Source of the DNA: Salvia splendens
Taxonomy: Eukaryota > Streptophyta > Magnoliopsida > Lamiales > Lamiaceae
DNA length: 64,000 bases
Assembly (NCBI RefSeq): GCF_004379255.2
Contig: NC_056037.1
Span: 29,423,012 to 29,487,011 of the forward strand
Reading direction: 5' to 3'
Shown: piece after piece, positions 32,436-41,733 of the stretch
Position numbering within the stretch: position 1 is the stretch's first letter
Layout: each line of letters starts with the position of its first letter
The notes under the pieces: model-generated
The model's input: the letters and a program-made list of their open reading frames with translations, nothing else
The model's database searches: none
What the model was told of the DNA's origin: nothing
Translations under genes and position numbers: made by a program

Positions 32436-35400
32436 TTACAAATGGAACTTTTTGAGGTTGGAAATGTGCCATGTTCGGGGTACCTGTTCTCCTGACATGT
32501 GAGCCAATTTGTAAGACCCTTTGCCGAGGACTTCTGACACCCGATACGGACCTTCCCATGTGGGTTCGAGCTTGCCCAGCTTTTCTGCTCGGCTTACTTC
32601 GTTGTTTCTCAGGACGAGATCTCCCACTTGAAATTGCAGCTTCTTCACCCTTTGGTTGTAATACCGGGCTACTTGCTCCTTGTACTTGGCTGCTTTTATG
32701 CATGCCAATTCTCTTCTTTCTTCGGCAAGATCTAGCTCAGCTCTCAGTCCGTCGTCATTCATTTCTGCTGAGAAATTTAGAGTTCGGGGACTGGGTATGC
32801 CGATCTCCACCGGAATCACGGCTTCAGTGCCGTACACAAGACTGTACGGAGTTTCACCGTTGGAGGTTGTGGGTGTAGTTCGGTAGGACCATAGGACTTG
32901 AGGGAGATTTTCTACCCATTGTCCTTTGGCTTGTTCTAACCGAGCTTTTAACCCTTTCACCAGGATACGATTTGTTACCTCCGTTTGTCCGTTTGCTTGT
33001 GGATGAGAGACCGAAGTGAACCGCTGTTGAATATTCAGCTCTTGGCACCAATTCTTGAACGTCTTGTCGGTGAACTGAGTCCCGTTATCCGAGATGAGGA
33101 TGTGGGGTATGCCAAATCGGCACACTATGTTCTTCCAGACGAAGTCCAATGCCTTTGAGCTCGTTATCGTAGCTAATGGTTCAGCCTCCACCCACTTCGT
33201 GAAGTAGTCCACGGCAACGATAAGGAATTTCATTTGCCGAGGAGCTTGAGGAAGTGGTCCCACTATGTCTATGCCCCATTGCATGAAAGGCCAAGGGCTT
33301 TGCATAGTGTATAGATCGGTCTGCGGCATCCTTGGGACATTTGCATGAATTTGGCACTTCGTACACTTCTTGACGAGCTGCACTGCCTCTTGTACCATGG
33401 TTGGCCAATAATATCCCCATCTCAGAACTTTTTTAGCTAAAGCTCTGGCTCCGATGTGGCTACCGCACGATCCTTCATGAACTTCTCTGAGGATGTAGTC
33501 CGTCTCTTCTGGTCCTACGCACCGCAATAACGGCTGGAGGTAAGACTTTCTAAAGAGGACTCCTTCATGAAGTTCGTAGCGAAGTGCTCGGCACGTGATC
33601 TTCCGAGCTTCTCTCTTATCCTCGGGCAATTGTCCTTGATCCAGATACTGCAAGATCGGCGTCATCCAGTTCGGCGAGCTGGATACTGAATGTACCTCGG
33701 CTTCATCAATGCTTCGATGCATTAATTCTTCCGCCTTTGAGCTCGGATCTGAGGCCAACTTACTTAAGGTATCTGCTCGGCTATTTTCCGCTCTGGGAAT
33801 GCGGATTATCCGAAAGTAGGAGAAACTTCGGCTGATGCTTTGCGCTTTGTCCAAATACTTCTTCATTCTCTCGTCACGAGCTTCACTTATACCCAACATG
33901 TGATTTACTATGACTTGTGAATCACAATGGACTTTGAGAGATTTGACGAGCAGACTTTGCGCTAACTGGAGTCCGGCCAGGAGGGCTTCGTACTCGGCTT
34001 CATTATTAGTAGTGGGGAATAGGAACCGAAGTGAGTAGGTTACCTCGTGTCCATCGGGAGCGATAAGCAGAATACCAGCTCCACTTCCCGTTTTATTCGA
34101 AGCTCCATCTACGAATCCGCTCCAGCAGTCCGGCGGCTCTTCTTCGGATTCCAAGGGCTGTGCTAGTTCGGCATTGGCAGAATTTTTCTGTTCGGCAATG
34201 ACAGGGATTGCTTGATCGAACTTGGCCTCTGCAAGAAAATCTGCCAAGGCTTGTCCCTCGATGGCTTTTCGAGGTAGGTACTCGATTGAGTGTTCTCCCA
34301 GCTCTATGGCCCATTTGGCGATTCTGCCTGATGCTTCTGGCTTGGTCAAAACTTGCCGAAGAGGCAGATCGGTTAAGACGCATACCTTGTGAGCATAGAA
34401 GTATGGCCGCAGTCTCCTTGCTGCATTTACTAACGCCAGAGCAATTTTTTCCAGAGGTTGATACCTTGTTTCTGGACCTCTTAATGCTCGGCTTGTAAAG
34501 TAGATGGGAAACTGCTTTAGGCCTTCTTCTCGTACAAGCACCGCGCTAATGGTTTGATCGGATGCCGCTAAGTATAAGAAAATTACTTCGGCTTCGGTTG
34601 GAGCAGAGAGAATAGGAAGCTCGGCTAGATAACTTTTGAGCTCGTCAAAGGCCTTTTTCTGCTCGGCTCCCCACTCGAACTTTGGTGCCTTTTTCAACAC
34701 CTTGAAGAACGGCAGTTGCTTTTCGGCTGCTTGGGAAAGGAATCGATTCAGTGCGGCTAGACATCCGGTTAGCCTTTGCACGTCATGTATGGACTTCGGC
34801 ATTGCCATGTTCTGAACGACTTGAACTTTTGAGGGGTTTGCCTTGAGTCCGTCCTTTGAAACCCAACAACCCAGAAACTTTCCCGAATCTACCAAAAAGG
34901 TACACTTTTGGGGATTAAGTTTGAGGTTGGCTTTTCGGAGCACGTCGAGAGTGGATTTGAGGTTGTCTTCGTACTCCGAAGTGCTTTTGCTTTTGACAAC
35001 TATGTCGTCGACATACACTTCAACCTGTTTTCCGATTAGGTGCCGAAAAAGCTTGTCTACCATCCTTTGATAAGTGGCTCCGGCATTCTTTAAACCGAAT
35101 GGCATCTTTTTATAAGCGAAAATGCCGAAATCGGTAATGAAAGCTGTTTTCGGAGCGTCACTCTCATCCATCAACACTTGGTGATATCCTTTGTATAAAT
35201 CAAGAAAACAGAAAATTTCGAAGCCGATCAAAGCTTCTACTTTTTTATCTATATTCGGAAGGGGATAGCAATCTTTAGGACAGTGCTTGTTTAGATCGGT
35301 AAAATCTATGCACATCCGCCATCCTCCTTCTTTTTTCTTGATCATCACAGGATTGGCCACCCAAGAAGGATATTTCACCTCGAATAGTACATCCGCTTTT

Positions 35401-35669
35401 AGTAATTGGCGGACTTCGTCATGGATGACTTGGCGTCTTTCTGCCGCAAAGAGTCTTTGCTTCTGTTTTACTGGCCGGATTGAAGGATCAATATTTAACC
35501 GATGAGTGATTACCTCGGGGGGCACTCCGGTCATGTCCAACGGAGACCATGCAAAGACATCTTTGTACTCCTTGAGGAGCTGAATGGTCTTTTCCCGGAG
35601 TAGAGGCGTTCCTGCGAAGCCGATCTTGACCGTTCTGGATGGATCATCTTCGTATAACTGAATGATCAT
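32436..35669 (-). CDS. Tat element 2 pol: RT, dual RNase H, integrase
   Basis: An intact 1077-codon frame counted from the first Met after the stop. RT covers about residues 65-240, with Cys-Ile-Asp-Phe-Thr-Asp-Leu-Asn and active-site Tyr-Val-Asp-Asp at 219-222. The first, retroviral-type RNase H (about 335-470) has lost its leading catalytic Asp (Leu-Ala-Ala-Ser where Thr-Asp-Ala-Ser is usual). A second, archaeal-type RNase H (about 517-640) has Asp521, Glu557, Asp583 and Asp633. Integrase follows with His/Cys finger (about 731-772) and catalytic Asp801, Asp861 and Glu897. Dual RNase H is the hallmark of plant Tat elements. It is in the same frame as gag-pro, 22 codons after the TAG, so expression probably needs stop-codon readthrough. 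Confidence 0.92.
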   Translation of the reverse strand: MIIQLYEDDPSRTVKIGFAGTPLLREKTIQLLKEYKDVFAWSPLDMTGVPPEVITHRLNIDPSIRPVKQKQRLFAAERRQVIHDEVRQLLKADVLFEVKYPSWVANPVMIKKKEGGWRMCIDFTDLNKHCPKDCYPLPNIDKKVEALIGFEIFCFLDLYKGYHQVLMDESDAPKTAFITDFGIFAYKKMPFGLKNAGATYQRMVDKLFRHLIGKQVEVYVDDIVVKSKSTSEYEDNLKSTLDVLRKANLKLNPQKCTFLVDSGKFLGCWVSKDGLKANPSKVQVVQNMAMPKSIHDVQRLTGCLAALNRFLSQAAEKQLPFFKVLKKAPKFEWGAEQKKAFDELKSYLAELPILSAPTEAEVIFLYLAASDQTISAVLVREEGLKQFPIYFTSRALRGPETRYQPLEKIALALVNAARRLRPYFYAHKVCVLTDLPLRQVLTKPEASGRIAKWAIELGEHSIEYLPRKAIEGQALADFLAEAKFDQAIPVIAEQKNSANAELAQPLESEEEPPDCWSGFVDGASNKTGSGAGILLIAPDGHEVTYSLRFLFPTTNNEAEYEALLAGLQLAQSLLVKSLKVHCDSQVIVNHMLGISEARDERMKKYLDKAQSISRSFSYFRIIRIPRAENSRADTLSKLASDPSSKAEELMHRSIDEAEVHSVSSSPNWMTPILQYLDQGQLPEDKREARKITCRALRYELHEGVLFRKSYLQPLLRCVGPEETDYILREVHEGSCGSHIGARALAKKVLRWGYYWPTMVQEAVQLVKKCTKCQIHANVPRMPQTDLYTMQSPWPFMQWGIDIVGPLPQAPRQMKFLIVAVDYFTKWVEAEPLATITSSKALDFVWKNIVCRFGIPHILISDNGTQFTDKTFKNWCQELNIQQRFTSVSHPQANGQTEVTNRILVKGLKARLEQAKGQWVENLPQVLWSYRTTPTTSNGETPYSLVYGTEAVIPVEIGIPSPRTLNFSAEMNDDGLRAELDLAEERRELACIKAAKYKEQVARYYNQRVKKLQFQVGDLVLRNNEVSRAEKLGKLEPTWEGPYRVSEVLGKGSYKLAHMSGEQVPRTWHISNLKKFHL

Positions 35670-35724
35670 TGAGTTCGGCTCTGAAGGGACTTCGGTTATC
35701 TCGCTTGCCTCTGACTCCGGTTGC

Positions 35725-35735
35725 TGTGATTGCTA
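35725..35735 (-). promoter_or_regulatory. Candidate stop-codon readthrough site between gag-pro and pol
   Basis: On the minus strand UAG CAA UCA fits UAG-CAR-YYA, the context known from tobamoviruses to allow readthrough. The frame is open on both sides: 692 codons before and at least 1098 after. No other stop separates the proteins. The alternative is that TAG is a CAG-to-TAG type mutation in an otherwise single gag-pol frame. Confidence 0.65.
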
Positions 35736-37811
35736 TGCTTGATGGTGCCGAACTGATTGCTCGGCACTTTTAAGCGCAATCTGCAGACATTCTTTTGCTC
35801 TCTTTTGATCACCTCGGATGACCGCTATCCCACCTTTAGTGGGGATCTTGATGGTGAGGTGATAAGTAGAGCAAACGGCCCGAACTGTGTTGAGCCAGTC
35901 TCTCCCCAGGATGATGTTGTATGGGGACCGAGCTTTCACCACAAAGAACTCGATCATCGTATTGGAGCTTGTAGGCGCTTTTCCCACTGTGATCGGAAGG
36001 CTGATAATACCTTCAGGGCGGGTATCCTCCTGGGCGAAACTTTTCAGAGGAAGTGGAGCCGGACTGAGCCGAGCTGGATCCACTTCCATTTTATCGAAAC
36101 ATTCTTTAAAAAGAATGCTGACTGACGCTCCTGTATCCACAAATACTCTGTGGATCAGTTTGTTTGCCACTCCGGCTTGAATGACAATAGCGTCTTGGTG
36201 AGGAGAGATGGCTGGGACGGGATCGGCATCTGAAAATGTAATCACTTCGTCTTTCTTCAGCCTTTTATGTGTTGGCTCCTCTTGATTGGAAACTCGGCGT
36301 TCTGCTTTTAGGGACGACTTAGTCTTCCCGGCAGGGAGAGCATCAATAGTCAGGATTACTCCATCATATTGCGGCTCGTCGTCGTCTTCGGGATCCTCAT
36401 GCCTTTTCGGATCCTGAGGATTGCAGTTCGCACCTCTCTGCCTTTTGTTCTTTTTCGGCTGCTTGCTTTGGTATTTTTTTAACGTTCCTGTTTTCACAAG
36501 AACATCAATACCTGCAGCCAAATTTCGGCACTCCTCGGTATCGTGACCATGGGTTTGATGGAAGGAGCAATATTGATCCTGAGGTCGGCGAGCGGCCGAT
36601 TTCGTCATCCGCCTTGGTTTTTCGAACATATCGGAATGTAGTTCGAAAATTTCCGCTCTTGACTTGTTTAAGGGTACGAACTGAGCGGGCGGCTTCTCAG
36701 GATTGAGACGTGGTCCCAATCTGCCTTGTACCGGTGCCCTTTGAATTCTTTCAAAAGGAGTTCGGCGAGAAAGCCTCTGATCGCTATGATCGGGCTTCTT
36801 TTCATCTCCTCTAGATGAGCTGTCTAAAGACCGTTTTCGACGGTCTGCCTCATCGGCACGGGAGAACTGATCCGCAATGTCCCACATCTCTTGAGCTGTT
36901 TGCGGACTGCATTCCACGAGCTTTCTGTAGAGAGCTCCGGGCAGGATTCCATTTTGGAATGCCGAAATGACAAGTAGATCATTGAGATTATCTACTTGTA
37001 GGCATTCCTTATGGAATCTCGTCAGGAAGTCGCTGATCTTTTCGTCGCGACCTTGACGTATAGAAAGCAGCTGAGCCGAAGTGATCCGGACTTCCGCTTT
37101 CTGAAAGAACCTCCTGTGGAAAGCATCCATTAGATCTCGGTAGGATCTAATGCTGCCTTGAGGAAGGCTGTCGAACCACCTTCTGGCGTTCCCGATGAGC
37201 AGCTCGGGGAACAGCTTGCACATATGGACCTCATTGAGACCCTGGTTCACCATATTATATTGATAGCGTCCCAAGAAGTCATGAGGATCCTCTAGCCCGT
37301 CATAAGTCATTGACGGTGTCCGGTAGTTCCGCGGCAAAGGAGTTCGGGTGATATCGTCCGAGAACGGAGTCTTTAATGCTCCGTACATGGCGAACCCGAC
37401 ATCTCTTCGGTACGGAGGAGATGGAGTTCTCCTGTGGTTCCGGTACCGAGGAGGAACAGGAACATGTCGGGGTTGAGGATTCTTTCTCCTGGAAGACACG
37501 TCACTACTGCGGTAGTGACTTTCATGTCTGGATGAGGAGGGAGAATCCGCCATTGTCTTCTCCGGCTGTTGGCTCTTCTGCAGGAAGGTTAAGAACTCCT
37601 CCTGCTTCTCGGCCAAGAACAACTTGACAGCTTCATTTAAATCGGGCTGCTGGGAAGACTCGGTGCGATCTCTCCTGGAGTGGCTTGTTCCTTCTTCGTG
37701 AGAACCGGAGGTAGATGTCTCCCGAGGCCGTTTTTCAGACCTGCGAGCTGGACTAGCTTCCTCATGGTTTTCACGAACGGTATTACGGGTAGTGTGTGAT
37801 CTGGTATGCAT
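35733..37811 (-). CDS. Tat element 2 gag-protease
   Basis: An intact 692-codon frame. It has a basic, Ser/Arg-rich N-terminus with polar stretches, a capsid core at about residues 140-330, a zinc-knuckle variant C-x2-H-x4-H-x4-C at 415-428, a basic/acidic linker, and a retropepsin with Val-Asp-Thr-Gly-Ala-Ser (Asp559) and Ile-Ile-Leu-Gly-Arg-Asp-Trp-Leu (about 632-639). The start is the first ATG after the primer site, only 76 nt into the internal region. It ends at TAG 35735-35733, which is followed in frame by CAA TCA. Confidence 0.92.
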   Translation of the reverse strand: MHTRSHTTRNTVRENHEEASPARRSEKRPRETSTSGSHEEGTSHSRRDRTESSQQPDLNEAVKLFLAEKQEEFLTFLQKSQQPEKTMADSPSSSRHESHYRSSDVSSRRKNPQPRHVPVPPRYRNHRRTPSPPYRRDVGFAMYGALKTPFSDDITRTPLPRNYRTPSMTYDGLEDPHDFLGRYQYNMVNQGLNEVHMCKLFPELLIGNARRWFDSLPQGSIRSYRDLMDAFHRRFFQKAEVRITSAQLLSIRQGRDEKISDFLTRFHKECLQVDNLNDLLVISAFQNGILPGALYRKLVECSPQTAQEMWDIADQFSRADEADRRKRSLDSSSRGDEKKPDHSDQRLSRRTPFERIQRAPVQGRLGPRLNPEKPPAQFVPLNKSRAEIFELHSDMFEKPRRMTKSAARRPQDQYCSFHQTHGHDTEECRNLAAGIDVLVKTGTLKKYQSKQPKKNKRQRGANCNPQDPKRHEDPEDDDEPQYDGVILTIDALPAGKTKSSLKAERRVSNQEEPTHKRLKKDEVITFSDADPVPAISPHQDAIVIQAGVANKLIHRVFVDTGASVSILFKECFDKMEVDPARLSPAPLPLKSFAQEDTRPEGIISLPITVGKAPTSSNTMIEFFVVKARSPYNIILGRDWLNTVRAVCSTYHLTIKIPTKGGIAVIRGDQKRAKECLQIALKSAEQSVRHHQA

Positions 37812-37870
37812 TTTTTTGGGGTGGAAAAAGGGTCAAAAATTCGCTTTATCACAAATTTGGTTCTCTGTTT

Positions 37871-37886
37871 CCCACAGACGGCGCCA
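37871..37886 (-). promoter_or_regulatory. Primer binding site of Tat element 2
   Basis: On the minus strand TGGCGCCGTCTGTGGG begins 1 nt after the 5' LTR. The first 8-9 bases complement the tRNA-Asp 3' end. It differs from element 1 after GCCG. Confidence 0.65.
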
Positions 37887-37887
37887 G

Positions 37888-38570
37888 TGATGAATCCGCG
37901 AATTTTTGATGGTGATGAATGCTGGTAGAGAATAAAGATCACGACACAATGAATTTACGTGGTTCGATTTACTGAGGTAAATCTACGTCCACGGGGAGAA
38001 AAGAGGGCAGAGTTGTATTGCTTGATCTGTTTTCTACAGCTTACAATACAGACTTGCTATTTTATCTTTGATCTCTAGAGAGCGAGAGAGTCTAACCCTA
38101 TCTATCTGATCTAGGTTCTATTTATACATTGAACCAAGATCGTGGCATGCAGCCATTTACTAGGTAGTGGATGTCGTGGAGATCGTGGCGATCTTGCATG
38201 GGTCCACTATCCTGCATGAGTTAATGACTGCTTGACACCACTAAATAGATCGTGGGTGTAGTGGAGGTGGAAATCCTGCATGAGTCCACTATCTCCTAGT
38301 TCGGTCGAATACTGAGACCGAACTGCTGAATTATTGCCGAGCAGCTTTTGCCGATCTGAGAGTAGAGCTTGATGCCGACCTGAGAGCAGAGTTTGATCGG
38401 TTGGCTTTTACCGAGCTGTAGGCTGGGGCCGAACTCTTTGGTTGTGCCGAACTGAACTCTTTAATCATGCCGGACTGATACTCTTTAGTCATGCCGAACT
38501 GATACTCTTTCTTGGGCTTTAGGCTGATGGGCTTTACTGCTGTTGGGCTTGTTTAGTACGTACTCCATCA
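37888..38570 (-). repeat. 5' LTR of Tat element 2 (683 bp)
   Basis: Identical by eye to 30270-30952. Carries TATAAATA on the minus strand at 38126-38119. Confidence 0.93.
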
Positions 38571-38575
38571 GAGAT

Positions 38576-38758
38576 CAAAGATAAAATAGCAAGTCTGTAT
38601 TGTAAGCTGTAGAAAACAGATCAAGCAATACAACTCTGCCCTCTTTTCTCCCCGTGGACGTAGATTTACCTCAGTAAATCGAACCACGTAAATTCATTGT
38701 GTCGTGATCTTTATTCTCTACCAGCATTCATCACCATCAAAAATTCGCGGATCCATCA
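38576..38758 (+). repeat. 3' LTR of Tat element 1, second part
   Basis: 183 bp from CAAAGATAAAATAGC to GGATCCATCA completes the LTR begun at 29770 (500 + 183 = 683 bp). Confidence 0.93.
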
Positions 38759-38763
38759 GATGG

Positions 38764-39251
38764 AAAAATGGTGAATTTTTTCAATGGAATGATGGAGAAA
38801 TTTGAATGGGAAAATGATTAAATGAATTTGAGTTTTTGATGATATTTGTTTTTTGAAATTTTTATGATATTTTGCGAGGAACATGGAGACATTTAATTTA
38901 GCTAGAAAAGATTGGGAAAATGCCAGAAAGTTTTATTTGATTTGGGGAAATATCAGAAAGCTTCATAAGTTCAGGGGAAAAAGCAGAATATCTCAAATGT
39001 TTGTGTATTTACAAGCAAATTACCCCATTTCACAATAAACGACGTCGTTTTGATTACCAGCGATTCTGCCATGTTGGCACTTCCGGTGAATACCTCAGCT
39101 TTAATTTGGGGAAAAATTATATTTTGGGGAAAAATAAAAAAGTCCAAAGTTCATGCATTTATATTCAAAAAACAAAGTTCGGGGGAAAAGGCAGAAAAAA
39201 TTGAAAGTTCGTGTATTTATATGCTAATAACCCATTCCATGCTAATAACCC
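38764..39251. repeat. MULE right end with TIR
   Basis: Continues the MULE interior after element 1 and ends in the right TIR (about 39145-39251). The last bases repeat the motif ATGCTAATAACCCA (39232-39239 region and 39240-39252), a small terminal duplication. Confidence 0.8.
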
Positions 39252-39260
39252 AAATGAATT

Positions 39261-39802
39261 CCGGATGTAAAAACTTAAAATTCTTCTATTGAGAACGGTA
39301 AGGATTTTTTTTGGCGTGTGTGTTTGTTTTTGTCTCTCTGAAGACGTGAAATAATATACTCCATTTGTAATCATTTCTTGCTCAAATTATAAAAGAGCCA
39401 TGCATTGATGCATGAATAAAAATGTGGCCGTATAAAAGTAGTGGAAGATTACGTGTAGATAATTTATTAAGTTCATTTAAATACAAATAATTTTACCACA
39501 GGTTTTTAATTGTATAAAATAATTAAGTAAATTGAATTAAATTACAAATACTAAAACTAACTTTAGATATGCAAAAATATATGTAGCCTTACCGTCAGCT
39601 TGTCTCGCTGCTCCACCACCATATCTCATCGCATTGCTGCTCGCCTACCTCACCAAATCTCATTGTGGTGTGTTGCAGCAGTTATTGATTTTCTTCAAAT
39701 CAAGTTTTCTGATTTTATTGTTTATGTTCAAATTGATTTTGTTTCTATCCTAAATTAAGGTCTTGCTCATTTTTATAGGACATTTCTAAATATTTAAAAT
39801 TT
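39261..39802. other. AT-rich spacer
   Basis: No gene, RNA or repeat structure recognised. Confidence 0.4.
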
Positions 39803-40833
39803 AGAGGGAACATTTTTTTAGGTCCACGAACTTTGCCAAAGTATCATTTTAGGTTCGTGAACTTATTTTAGGTCCGTCAATTACAAGTTAATATCATTTG
39901 TGGTATTTTGAACTTTTTATGAACGAAAATGCCCTTAAGGTCTTCAAATGACAATTTGGACAATTCCTTCGCCACTCATCTTGCGCCAACAGCCTATAGT
40001 CCAACAATTTTTAACAACAAATTTTTATAATTAAATTCAATTTGGATGGCAATTGATCTCCATTCTGAAATTCATATAAATAATACTCCAAATGACCATC
40101 CAAATTAATAGCTATCTAATTTCAAGACAAATAAACTAAATATAATTCACAAATCACCTATAGTAAGTTCTTAAAATGCAGTTTAGATTGAAAAAAAAAG
40201 TATCAAGTCTCAATTCACTATCCCTAATCCAAGCCCCCTAGCTCAAGTGGTTGAGTTGGGCGGCAAGGATACCGCGCCATCTTGGAGGTCTCGAGTTCGA
40301 CTCCTGGATGGCGCAACTTAGGATTAATTTCCCCTGTGGGCCTTTACAAGGCTTGTTGCCTTGGGGCTTGGCAAGCTTACGAGCCTGGACCCGAGCCATG
40401 AGGGTGGCGATCGGTTTCCTAGCCATGAGGGTGGCAATGGGGAGGGGCTAGGTAGCTTGCCGAATGTATCTCGAACTCCTAAAAAAAATTCACTATCCCT
40501 ATATAATTGGTCATCTAATAATTGAAAAATTAACACATAGTACTATTTTTACGGTAAATTTTAATTATATTTAAATTCAATTTGGATGGTAATTGAATTA
40601 AATAATAGTAAAAATAAATTGTTGCACTCTAGGTGTTTGACGCAAGATGAGTTGCAAAAGAATTGTCCAAATTGCCCTTTGAAGGCCTTAAGGGCATTTT
40701 CGTCCAGAAAAAATTCAAAATACCTCAAATGATATTAACTTGTAGTTGCCAAATCTAAAATGATATTTTCAAAGTTCACAGACCTAAAATGATACTTTGA
40801 CAAAGTTTGTGGACCTAAAAAGATATTCCCTCT
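39803..40833. mobile_element. Non-autonomous DNA transposon with long TIRs
   Basis: The left end AGAGGGAACATTTTTTTAGG and the right end, on the reverse complement AGAGGGAATATCTTTTTAGG, start inverted repeats of about 190 bp. These continue through GTCCACGAACTTTG-like and AAAATGCCCTTAAGG blocks. The flanks share AAAATTT on both sides; whether the duplication is 7, 8 or 9 bp is unclear, so the superfamily is MULE-like or hAT-like. No transposase. It contains a SINE. Confidence 0.8.
40227..40486 (+). mobile_element. tRNA-derived SINE
   Basis: Begins with a tRNA-like head. Box A-like TAGCTCAAGTGGTTGAG is followed by box B-like GGTCTCGAGTTCGACTCC at about the spacing found in tRNA genes. A non-tRNA body and a short A-run follow. 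The exact 15-bp duplication AATTCACTATCCCTA flanks it (40212-40226 and 40487-40501), as expected for LINE-driven insertion. Confidence 0.88.
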
Positions 40834-41733
40834 AAAATTTATTTGTATTATCTCTCCGTCATGTGTATTACACCCGTTATCTTGCCCGAATAATCTTAAC
40901 ATTTTCTAATTAATGAATGATTATTTCAAACTCTATTTTTGTTAAATCTATGTCTAATTCTACTTTTGATATATATCTTTTGACGTTAAAATAATTTTTT
41001 ACAATATGCTTCAAATATAATAAACAAATTTGATGTTTTCGTCCAAAACATAAGTCAATGGTATTTCTGTAAATATAGTTCCAAAACTCTCTCTTTATAT
41101 TACTAAGTATAGATACAGATTCTATTGTAGATAATGAATAAATACAGTATATAATTTTGTATACAGTCCGCAAATAGGAGTCAATACTTTAATCTGGATT
41201 TATAAATGTTAAATTACTTTTGATGAGTTAGATTTAACGATGGAGTAGGAATAAGAGAATTAGATATGGAGATTTATTAATGTTTGTTTTAGGATTTAAA
41301 ATATAGTAAGGGGTACTTTAGTACTAAAACAATATGATTAATAATAAAATCGGTTCAAATATCACCGGTTTGGTTCAATTATTAAATTAAAGGCATTCTG
41401 TATGCAGAGACGTTTTATCTTTTCCCAATAGAGAATTAAAGAAGGTGGAGCTGCTGAATTTGGAAGTGGTGTTTTCCACAAAATTGAGAGTTGAGACTCA
41501 GCTCAGACAACATTGGGTCGTTGACAATGTCTGTTATTTCCCGCGTTTATCAAATAAAAATATGTGATTCCAATGATTCTTTATACTTTGCTCCGTCCCA
41601 ACTTCATCTCTTTCTTGTTCAATTCACCTAACAACTGACCCATTCAATTCCCTCTCATCAACTCATACGTACCTTTTCAACTCCCTCTCCCTCTAAACCT
41701 CGTTTTTCTCTTTCATCTCTACCATTATCAGCC
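40834..41733. other. AT-rich spacer and upstream region of the malectin-LRR gene
   Basis: No ORF of note. The ~130 bp before the ATG is CT-rich (CTCTCTC and CCTCTCCCTC), typical of a plant 5' leader. A TATA box could not be fixed with confidence. Confidence 0.4.

Larger units (their letters stand above)
30270..38570 (-). mobile_element. Tat-type Ty3/gypsy element 2, apparently complete
   Basis: An 8301-bp element inserted in the 3' LTR of element 1 in opposite orientation, flanked by the exact duplication GAGAT (30265-30269 and 38571-38575). Both LTRs are 683 bp and look identical by eye. On the minus strand the order is 5' LTR, primer site, a 692-codon gag-protease frame, one TAG, a 1077-codon pol frame, tandem arrays, polypurine tract and 3' LTR. 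A dual RNase H and 3' tandem arrays place it in the Tat lineage (Retand/Ogre relatives). All catalytic motifs expected of an active element are present. Confidence 0.94.
24354..38758 (+). mobile_element. Tat-type Ty3/gypsy element 1 (internally deleted), host of element 2
   Basis: 5' LTR 24354-25036, primer site from 25038, gag 25113-26624, partial pol to 28853, tandem-repeat region to 29769, and a 3' LTR split in two (29770-30269 and 38576-38758) by element 2. The exact duplication GATGG flanks it (24349-24353 and 38759-38763). Compared with element 2 it lacks about 1.65 kb covering protease and most of RT. It also has one extra A at about 27857-27863, which breaks integrase. It is therefore non-autonomous. 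By eye its two LTRs are the same, so the insertion is recent. Confidence 0.93.
18083..39251 (+). mobile_element. Mutator-like element (MULE) split by nested retrotransposons
   Basis: The left end GGGTTATTAG... at 18083 and the right end ...CTAATAACCC at 39251 form a long TIR of about 110 bp with matching blocks (the TGAACTTTC and TTTTTCCCCC segments). The exact 9-bp duplication AAATGAATT flanks it at 18074-18082 and 39252-39260, the Mutator signature. The 21.2 kb span contains a 2.3 kb solo LTR and a 14.4 kb nested retrotransposon pair, so the original MULE was about 4.5 kb. It encodes a decayed MuDR/MULE transposase. Confidence 0.93.

Noticed and set aside
32471..32878. 135-aa plus-strand ORF opposite pol (also 28411-28818 on minus)
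   Set aside because: Antisense shadow of integrase in both copies of the same element; no independent support.
40235..40320. tRNA gene on the plus strand
   Set aside because: Box A and B-like sequence is present, but it is followed by a SINE body, an A tail and target duplications, and no convincing cloverleaf could be drawn by hand.
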